Position numbers and translations under genes: made by a program. Below are positions 55,561 through 64,000 of a stretch of 64,000 nucleotides of DNA, piece by piece. The notes beneath the pieces were generated by a model. The model did not search any database. It was not told where the DNA came from and saw only the letters and a program-made list of their open reading frames with translations. How positions within the stretch are numbered: position 1 is the stretch's first letter; each line of letters opens with the position of its first letter. Origin of the DNA: Xestospongia bergquistia (lineage: Eukaryota; Porifera; Demospongiae; Haplosclerida; Petrosiidae); the NCBI GenBank assembly GCA_963965975.1, contig OZ014411.1, positions 9,859,501-9,923,500 of the forward strand, written 5' to 3'.

Positions 55561-57677
55561 TTACTTGGTGGTAAATTTGGAAAAAAATGATGGTCCACAA
55601 GAAGTTGCTAAAATTCCACTTGTCATATGGTTTTCTTCCGAATATTCAGTTATCTATAACAGAAAGACACGTAAACATTAACAGATCATGTATAAATGTA
55701 CAGGTAAAAGTAGTCAAGTAAACAAGAGTATTATTATCATTAGCTTTGAAGACAACAATAATCACCAGAACATGAAAAATGGACTTCACAAATACACATT
55801 TGTCATATTAATATATGATTATTATTTTGTTATTACTGTTGAGGACATCCTACTTTTTAAAAAGTTCTGACAACATTCTCAAAGAAGCAACAGATACTTC
55901 ATCAAGATTCAGTAGTAACTCCTTGAAGGCATATATATATACCTGGAGGAATCAAATATAGAATTAGTTTCTATTAATGTATTGGTCAATTAATTAATTG
56001 TCCTATGTCATACAGTATATACTATAAAATGGATTAATTAATTTAACCAATCTGTTGTCATTTTCATTACATATATTAGATGATGAGATAACGAGATGTT
56101 TATAAACACCACTCTGTTCAAGTCATTAGTTGATTGTTACAGTGATCAGTTTCTGTATAACATATTAGAAAATAGCCAATTTATTTCTATATCAACAATG
56201 TAGTCTATTTTCTTAAGTTTCTTATTATAATTAGTAATATCTTGGAAACTATAGTGGTAGTCTATTTCCTTCTTCTTATATTTACACTGTAGTAAGTACT
56301 AGTAAGTAGTAACATGAAAGGATAGAATAATCTGTTACCTACTTCTGTTTACACCATTACTATCAGTAATGTCTTGGCAACTGTATTGTATTAGTAATTA
56401 AAACATAGTGATGTTTACTATACTACACAGTGTCACATTATGTACTATTTGAAATAAAAGTCAATGTGTTGATTAAATCACAATTATACTGAAAGTTAAA
56501 TTACAATTATATTGAAGATTTAATAATTAATAATTAATTTATTTTTGGAATGGTGTAAAAGAATATTCAATGAAATTATAGAAATTCTTTAAGTTGTATA
56601 TACAATATATATTAGATATACATTGTATAACAATACAATATATTTATTTTATCACTTTATCAGACTACAAATCTTATAACAAAATTCTTACATTTTTTGT
56701 CTTCACTGCAGTAACAATTTGATTCAAGGTTTGTCTAGATGAGATGAGAGATGTGGGTTTTTCCCTGAAGTGCACTTTTAATAGACCAGTGATAATGTTA
56801 GGATCTCGGATTTCACTTAAGTTTACTTCCTCACCTAAAATAATTGATGATATTATAATCAAAGATATAATTATGTAGTGTCATGTTCCTAATTGACAAT
56901 ATAATTGTATGCCACACCTCTATTATTATTATAAAGGCACATATTACAATAGATATTGTTACTAAAATGTAAGCATGTGAATGTAAATGACAGTTTCTTT
57001 TAAGATGAAACTTTAAATGTAAAATTGAAGTCATAAAACTACATGTGCTTTTTAAATTAAGACCATAGAAAAAAGGTTTCGTAAAGAAAGAAAATATTCT
57101 ATGAGATAGCCACATCATATAATGTCACTTTATTGAGTACATGTTTACATACCAACAATAAACTGACTCCTAAGATGTTTAATAATAGTGATATCACCAG
57201 GGATATGAAATAGTCCAGGTTCTTTAAGAACTTCTTTATTTAAATAGCTAACACATTGTAACAAGAATAGATCAACAACACCAGTAGGAATTATCTATAA
57301 ATATATTCAAAATATAAATGCATTAAAGGAATATAACATGAAAATGATACTTTAATAGAAAATACAGTTTACATGTATTTAGAATAATCATGTGGTAATT
57401 TCCTCTCATCATATTGTACATATATGGTCATACATGTGGACCCTCAGATAATACTGGCTATACAGTAAGCTTCAACTACATTATACAATTATATAAGTTG
57501 TCAATATAAACAAAACCTGTGACTTAAATATGTATAATCATCAGTGTATATGACCTACCAGGATATCTATCTTGATCATACTCAGAAATAACTTGAGTTG
57601 TATTTGTTAATGTGTTATGACCTCTAGATGAAAACCCTCTTCTCCACATCTGTGATGACTGACCATTTGAATCAACT
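55561..57677 (-). pseudogene. RhoGAP protein, copy C3 (dead)
   Basis: Exons: 57,677-57,559, 57,294-57,153, 56,834-56,692, about 55,946-55,857 and 55,653-55,561. The long proline-rich first exon is absent; homology breaks off at about 57,950 where unit E begins. The RhoGAP-start exon lacks 2 bp after its acceptor, which brings an early stop. The VYAF exon has an in-frame ATATAT gain and has lost the final G before its GT donor, giving AAA-AAA-TAA after splicing. The last exon has a seventh A in an A-run, shifting to a stop at 55,561. The LLKVHFREKPTSL exon is intact. Confidence 0.87.
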
Positions 57678-57949
57678 CTGTACAATATAACATGAAAATT
57701 ACAATGAAGTGTAGTCAAAGTAGACAATTAAGACCTTTAGATATTGTTTATATAATAACAAGATATAAATAATGAACTATGTATCATTGGACAAGTACTA
57801 CATGTAGCATTTCAAGTGTCACAGCTGTATATGTAATGGATGACCTTGATCCACTAGGAAAGTTTTTGCTGTATATGTAAGACACACTAGTGTCCTTCAT
57901 TAAAATAGTTAAAGTAATACAGTAGCTAGTGATATACAGTGACACTATT

Positions 57950-58550
57950 AGGTAACTACATTCATAAGATCTTTCCATTTTGACCTTTGCAATCAGCCTT
58001 GAGCAAATAAAAACCATAATAATCGGTCGACCGTCAGTAGAACTAGTGTTATGTTTGGAAGCTTTGGTAATAAAATGAGTCTAACCATACACTGATGGAC
58101 ACTTTGTTCTAAGGTAGCTTATTAAATTACATGTATTTCCAGCAATGACAGATACATCGCTATAGCAAATCTTACAGACGACTTCAATTATTTATAGGTC
58201 TTCCGTCATTGTCTGCGTATATATAAACCAAAATATTCCCATACAAACCACTCTTCGTTCCTTGTTTGATCCTTCCGATTGTCCTCTGAACCCGACATAC
58301 GAAGTGCTTTACAATAGAAACCAATGATTATCAATCAAAATAAACGAAAAAGTTTCGAACAAGTACGGCATCGAGAGACGATAAACGCTCACGTGCAATA
58401 TATGATGTATACGGTATCGATTAAATCGAATTTCAATATTTCGATATGAAAAAAGAACATATCATCGAAAGGGATACCATGTCAACGACTGAATACCGAA
58501 ATATCTCTCAGTATTATAATATGGAGTACATTTTAAAAACAAAAGTACTA
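57950..58550. repeat. TATA-bearing block P, unit E
   Basis: Fourth copy of block P (ATATATAAACC at about 58,218), starting with the same AGGTAACTACATTC as 47,508. Confidence 0.6.
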
Positions 58551-59515
58551 CATGTACAGGCCTACTACATGAACAACTGTCACAGGGAAAATTTTCATAA
58601 TACATTTCACAACAACCATGTAGAAAAAATGAGTTGTATATTACCATGTATAAATGCCAATATTTCAAAATAACACCTTATTAATTAGAACAAACTCAAC
58701 ATTTAATAGATATAGGGTACGTTTTTTTTCACTCTTTGAGATATTTTGCTCCAGAAAATATTGGCTGCAAGATGGAAATTCAACCATACCTCTTCATTTT
58801 TAGAGATCTCAACTATATTACTTAAAATAGCATTTTCTAATCTTAAACAAAGTCTTTTTTGTCTTTGTTTTTTCAATACAATGTAAGCCTAATTCTAAGT
58901 TAACACAAAGCTTCAATTAGATTCACTCAATATTCATAAAACCAACTATAGAAGCCAAAAGGTAGTTTGTAGTTTCTTTTGTAGTTTATTGCACAAATTG
59001 AAGCTATGAGGAAGAGATGGATTATATTTCAATTCAACTAACTGAGTTAATTCAGTTAAAATAGTACTCCTCATGTATTCAATTGAATCCATGAGCCCCA
59101 GATATTCTTTTTTGACTTCCTGTTGGCTTTGTACATATTGAATTAGTTTAGTTTGGGTTTGTGTTAACTTAGAAATGGGTGTACATTGTACTAATGATAC
59201 TATGGTAACAAACACTCAGTTGAAATGACAAAATGCTTTCTTAAGTGTACTTCATATACCTTTAATTTAGCCATGGCTGAACTTTGTCTATCCCTTTTTT
59301 CAACTTGATATGATACCTCTTGATGTGATTGTTTGATCTGGAAGACTCTCCGTCTCAAACACATTTCACAATATGGTGGATTGCTCCCCACAGGCCAAAT
59401 GCTCTCTAAGTAGTAGATAAAATCATCTATTCATTCTTCTATCTTTACAACTTCAGTCTTCAGAGCTTGCCATGCTAAGTGTACAAATGGCCATGGAACT
59501 GCTGTCTTGTAAATA
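58551..59515. other. Conserved block X, unit E
   Basis: Minus-strand frames 59,391-59,200 (CLRRRVFQIKQSHQEVSYQV) and 59,215-58,946 (SQQEVKKEYLGLMDSIEYMR) are open. RLENAILSNIVEISKNEEVW follows at about 58,850. This is the best-preserved copy of a possible short minus-strand gene. No family was recognised. Confidence 0.4.
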
Positions 59516-59790
59516 AACATTCACAGAAAGAACTGTACAATAGAATATATTTATTACAATTCTTTAGAAAAAACTAATCTTGTTAAATTGCACTACAACA
59601 TTAAGAAGATTGAAGAGAATAATATATAAAACAATACATTACATACATACATTAACATGTATGAATATGGCATGACAACAAAATTTTTATTATTTTTATC
59701 CATGCATGTCACTAGTGATAGCATTAAGTATATGAATCTAAATCAACAAACATATCTTTAGATATGTTTGTTGATACCTAGAGAAATAGA
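59516..59790. other. Scar: secreted-protein gene deleted, then fold-back
   Basis: Block X jumps near 59,517 straight to sequence that elsewhere follows the secreted-protein gene (CAGAAA-AACTGTACAATA), so a whole copy is missing. A fold-back at 59,742-59,775 (16-bp arms around TT) marks a second breakpoint before the RhoGAP scrap. Confidence 0.8.
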
Positions 59791-59799
59791 GAACCTTTA

Positions 59800-60110
59800 A
59801 TTTGGTGGCTTATCTCTTGTCTTAAAAACAGCATTTTGAGCTGACATAGGCTTTAACCTGATGAATATGAAAGAGATTTTGAAGGAGGACGTAAAGGCAA
59901 TCAGGTTGATTTTTCAAAGGTAGCATCTGTTACTTTTTAGCTAAAATAAATGTAAATATTGACTATAAATAAACAGTCTTTAATTTGGTTTCAACATATC
60001 TATCATAAAGAAAATGAAGGAAGCATACAACAAAGGGAGATAGTATACTAAACATGTAATAGCTACATGTTCTTACATTTCTTTAAAGCTAACTAATATG
60101 TGGACTTTAT
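59800..60110 (-). pseudogene. RhoGAP 5'-end scrap
   Basis: Matches 42,000-42,300: the first ~35 codons and upstream flank of the RhoGAP gene. It keeps the ancestral ATG (ATGCTACCTTTGAAAAAT, minus strand, about 59,936-59,919), which C2 has lost, but small indels disrupt the proline-rich frame. Nothing of the remaining gene follows. Confidence 0.8.
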
Positions 60111-60284
60111 TCTGCTTTGTAATACTACACATTGTATTAGTATTACTATTATATTAACCCTTTATGGTAAGAGTAGGTGCAATATATTACCAATGAAAAG
60201 AGCAATGTAAAGTTGATTTACTAATTAAATAAAGTTAAGTCACTACATGTATTAAACTATGGAAATAGTCACTAAATCATTACT

Positions 60285-60375
60285 AACAATATATTATATA
60301 TATATAATATTATATATTATTATAATATTATATTATTATATACATATTATATATATCTATATTATTATATGACTA
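60285..60375. repeat. TA-rich low-complexity tract
   Basis: Runs of TATATATA and TATTATA inside a segment otherwise matching 43,290-43,480. Confidence 0.9.
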
Positions 60376-61130
60376 TATCGTTTACAAACAAACTCTGAGA
60401 AGTATGTAGTGATACCGTATTTCTTCGAATAGACTAAAATAACAGATTTGCTCTGAAACTCTAGCCATTATTCTCTTACGTCGGAACTGATAAATTTGAA
60501 TTGGGCGTGATTGATGACGCTCTAAACGTCTCATGAGCGCTTCGTTAGCTTCTACCAACTCTCCAGTTTTAACACTCACTAATAATCCACAAAACAGTAC
60601 ATACAATAAAAATAGTTTTAATGCAATTCTTTAGAATAAACTATTATATCTTGTTAAATTGTACCATGACATCAGGAAGATTGAAGAGAATTATATAAAA
60701 AACAAAACATTACACACATTAGATTAACATGTATAAATATGAAATAAAAACAGAATTTTGATTATTTTTTTATCCATAAATGTCACTAGTGATATCATTA
60801 ACTATATAAATCTATAACAACAAATATATCTTGCACTAATTTTATTGTTTGATTTCCTATTTTGTATTTTCCAACTAACATTATACTAAACTAAATTTTT
60901 GTATTTATGTTACACACAGAATATACTATACAAAAGATTACAATATCCACAAAATGACACTATAATTCAACAGTAATAACCAACCTTGTTGTTAACGTCA
61001 GCCTTTAATTTAAAAAGTATCATAACATCAAAATAATAATTGAGATAATAATGTATTTATGGTTTTGGTAAATCAACTTTATATATTATTATTGTGAAAT
61101 AAAAACAAGATCATTAATAATATTATAATA
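60376..61130. other. 3' flank of RhoGAP C4
   Basis: Homologous to the convergent 3' regions of the other units, but with no secreted-protein gene to its left. It holds the ACCGTATTTCTTCGAATAG repeat (60,415) and CAATAAAAATAG (60,604). Confidence 0.55.
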
Positions 61131-64000
61131 TTAATCAGTATTAAACAAATTGTCACAATTGTCAGTTAAAAATTTAAGTAAAGCATTGGCATTACTAGGT
61201 GGTAAATTTGGAAAAAAGGATGGACCACAAGAAGTTGCTAAAATTCCACTCGTCATATGATTTTCTTCAGAATATTCAGTTATCTGTAAAAAGAAGACAC
61301 ATAAACATTAATAGATCATGTATAAATGTACATGTAAAATGTAGTCAAGTAAACAAGAATATTATTATCAATACCTTTGAAGACAGTATTAATCATAAGC
61401 ACATGAAAAATGGACTTCATAAACATACATTTGTCATATTAATATATGATTATTATTTTGCTGTTACTGTTGAGGACAACCTACCTTTTTAAAAAGTTCA
61501 GACAACATTCTCAAAGAAGCAACAGATATTTCATCAAGATTCAGTAGTAGCTCTTTGAAGGCATCTACCTGGAGGAATCAAATATAGGATTAGTATTTTC
61601 TATTGATGTTTTGACCGATTAATTAATTGTCACATTTCATACAGTATACACTTTGAAATGACTTGATCGATTTGACCAATCTGTTGTTATTTTCATTACA
61701 TATATTACATGATTAAATTATGAGATGTTTAATAAACACCACTCTGTTCAAGTCTTTATATAGTTGATTGTTACAGTGATCAGTTTCTGTATAACATATT
61801 AGAAAATAGCCAATTTATTTCTGTATGAACAATGTAGTCTATTTTCTTAAATTTCAACAATTAGTAATGTCTTGGAAACTATAGTGGTAGTCTATTTCCT
61901 TCTTCTTATGTTTACACTGTAGTAAGGACTAGTAACATGAAAGGATAGAGCATCTGTTATCTACTTCTGTTTACATCATTACTATCACTAATATCTTGGC
62001 AACTGTATTATATTAGTAATTAAAACATAGTGGTGTTTACTATACTTACACAGTGTCACATTATGTAGTATTTGAAATAAATCTGTCAATGGATTTGTTA
62101 AATTACAGGTATAATTATATTGAAGGTTTAATAATATATGTTGATCATTAAACAATTAATTGAAACTACCTATTTTTGAAATGCTATGAAAAAATTATAC
62201 ATTGAAATTATAGAAATTCTTTAAGTTATACAATGTATATTACATATACACTTATTACACTACAGTATATATATTTTATTATTTTAACATACTACAAATC
62301 TTATAACAAAACTCTTACATTTTTTGTCTTCACTGCAGTAACAATTTGATTCAAGGTTTGTCTAGATGAGATGAGAGATGTGGGTTTTTCCCTGAAGTGT
62401 ACTTTTAATAGACCAGTGATAATGTTAGGATCTCGTATTTCACTTAAGTCTACTTCCTCACCTAAAATAATGGATGATATTATAATCAAAGATATAATTA
62501 TATAGTGTCATGTTCTAATTGACAATATAATTGTGACCTGATTTGCCAAAAGGGACCACTTCTGTCAAAACCTTTGTGACCTGATTTGTGAACAAACTAC
62601 CTTCAAAACATATTGAACATATTAGTTTTGTATGCATACAGTTGCTATATAAATGCATAACTATTCTACATGTATCCAAAACTGTTTTTCATATGTTTTA
62701 ACAGTGCTTTTTTCAAAATCAGGTCCCAAATGCTTTGACAGAAGTGGTCTCTTTTTGCAAATCAGGTCACAATTGTATGCCACACTTCTATTATTATTAT
62801 AATGGCGCATATTACAATAGATATTGTCAAAGCATGTGAATGTAAATAACAGTTTCTTTTAAGATGAAACTTTAAATGTAAAATTGAAGTCATAAAACTT
62901 CATATGGTTTTAAATATAGACCATAGAAAAAAGGTTTCATAAAACAAGAAAGTACTCTATGATGTAATCACATCATACAATGTTAATTTATTAAAAACAT
63001 ATTTACATACCAACAATAAACTGACTCCTAAGACGTTTAATAATAGTGATATCACCAGGGATACGAAATAGTCCAGGTTCTTTAAGAACTTCTTCTTTAT
63101 TTAAATAGCTAACACATTGTAACAACAATGGATCAACAACACCAGTAGGAAGTTTATCTATTAACAAAATCAACATATAAATGTATTAAAGGAATATGAA
63201 CATGAAAATGATATCTTTAATAGAAAAGACAGTTTACATGTATTTAGAATAATCAAGTGACAATTTCCTCTCATCATATTGTACATATATGGTAATACAT
63301 GTGGACCCTCAGATAATACTAGCTATACAATAATACATTATATAATTATATAAGTTGTCAATATAAACAAAACCTGTGACTTATATATATATAATCATTA
63401 GTGTATATAACTTACCAGGATATCTATCTTGATCATACTCAGGAATAACTGGAGTTGTATTTGTTAATGAGTTATGACCTCTAGATGAAAACCCTCTTCT
63501 CCACATCTGTGATGACTGACCATTTGAATCAACTCTGTACAATATAACATGAAAATTACAATGAAGTATAGTCAAAGTAGACAATTAAGACCTTTAATTA
63601 GATATTGTTTATATAATAACAAGATATAAATAATGAACTATGTATCATTGGACAAGTACTACATGTAGCATTACAAGTGTCACAGCTGTATATGTAATCC
63701 ACTAGGAAAGGTTTAGCTATATATGTAAGACACACTAGTATCCTTCATTAAAATAGTTAAAGTACATATAATACAGTAACTAGTGATATACAGTGACACT
63801 ATTAGTGTTATATGTAAATATATATGTACCAGTACATGTACACTTCACTTTATAAATACTACATACTATAACTGTGTGTACTAACCTGTTATTTCCATGT
63901 ACTGTTCTGTTGCGTCTCTTTGTAAATGATCTAAAACTCTCTTTCATTTTACCAAGAAACTTTCTCCTTCCAAGAGGCGATTGTTCCAAATCAGGTTGAG
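61131..64000 (-). CDS. Proline-rich RhoGAP protein, copy C4 (intact as far as visible, 5' partial)
   Basis: Exons on the minus strand: 64,000-63,886 (part of exon 1, running off the window), 63,534-63,416, 63,157-63,011, 62,461-62,319, 61,568-61,485 and 61,283-61,131. Lengths of 119, 147, 143, 84 and 153 nt keep the frame throughout to TAA. The basic region GRRKFLGKMKESFRSFTKRR precedes a linker (VDSNGQSSQMWRRGFSSRGH) and a complete RhoGAP domain. The domain has KLPTGVVDPLLLQC, GLFRIPGD with the arginine finger at 63,065-63,063, LLKVHFREKPTSL, AFKELLLNLDEIS and NHMTSGILATSCGPSFFP. The conserved Arg, Lys and Asn positions expected of an active GAP are present. Its target is probably a Rho, Rac or Cdc42 homologue. 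A MITE sits in the intron at 62,533-62,770. This is the reference against which the other copies show their lesions. Confidence 0.9.
62533..62770. mobile_element. 238-bp MITE, GTGACCTGAT family, copy 2
   Basis: GTGACCTGATTTGCC...GCAAATCAGGTCAC, with AATT on both sides (62,529-62,532 and 62,771-62,774). The same intron in C2 and C3 has the uninterrupted AATATAATTG(T/C)ATGCC, confirming the boundaries. It is the same family as 3,940-4,179. Confidence 0.93.

Noticed and set aside
28305-64000. Reading the array as a self/non-self recognition locus
   Set aside because: Tandem secreted proteins and instability are suggestive, but no polymorphism, receptor or functional evidence is available; kept only as a testable idea.
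1-64000. tRNA or rRNA genes
   Set aside because: No cloverleaf with A/B boxes or rRNA-like conserved stretch was noticed by eye; a dedicated tRNA scan would be needed to exclude them.

Overview
This is an AT-rich, intron-bearing animal sequence. The gene content and repeat style suggest a demosponge resembling Amphimedon queenslandica. That is an inference from remembered protein families, because no search could be run. No tRNA, rRNA or prokaryotic operon was seen.

Region 1 (1-22,375, + strand) is the 3' part of one large gene that starts before the window. Ankyrin-repeat exons of about 99 nt, each encoding one repeat and all in phase 0, lead into a 2,067-nt exon encoding the last ankyrin material, a ROC GTPase domain and a COR domain. 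Two short exons then encode a linker and a C-terminal Death domain. This is the ANK-ROC-COR-Death order of the C-terminal half of DAPK1; any kinase domain would lie upstream of the window. The first 8 kb is a recent segmental duplication. An ankyrin exon pair together with a 136-bp minisatellite occurs two and a half times, and the encoded repeats are almost identical. The 7.9-kb intron 9,380-17,257 holds dead transposons: a Ty3-type gag relic, a MULE-like fragment and two hAT-type relics.

Region 2 (22,376-28,071) is 3' flank and a structurally complete Ty3/Gypsy LTR retrotransposon of 4,274 bp. It has 148-bp LTRs, a TAAAT target duplication, a tRNA-Ser-type primer site, a frameshifted gag and a long open pol.

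Region 3 (about 28,300-64,000) is a mosaic tandem array. Its basic unit has a TATA-bearing block, a poorly understood conserved block, an intronless + strand gene for a secreted cysteine-rich protein whose start resembles a fibrinogen-related domain, and a convergent - strand RhoGAP gene. Four secreted-protein copies are visible: at 30,178 (broken), 36,777 (intact), 44,737 (one nonsense codon) and 53,714 (nonsense codon in the signal peptide). RhoGAP copies are: 32.4-34.9 kb (dead), 38.9-42.0 kb (open, but with a changed start and a new C-terminal tail), 55.5-57.7 kb (dead), a 5' scrap at 59.8-60.1 kb, and 61.1 kb to the window end (intact as far as visible). Insertions include a 3.87-kb two-gene DDE transposon at 47,931-51,796, a pogo/Tigger deletion derivative, and several MITEs. 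Paralogous units give empty sites that fix some insertion boundaries.

The least ordinary signals are the convergent secreted-protein/RhoGAP array with a different lesion in almost every copy, the palindromic two-way poly(A) signal between the convergent genes, the two-gene transposon and its MITE inside the ROCO gene, and the minisatellite whose every unit carries an AG-N3-GTAAGT splice-like motif. No defined new biological system can be demonstrated from the sequence alone.
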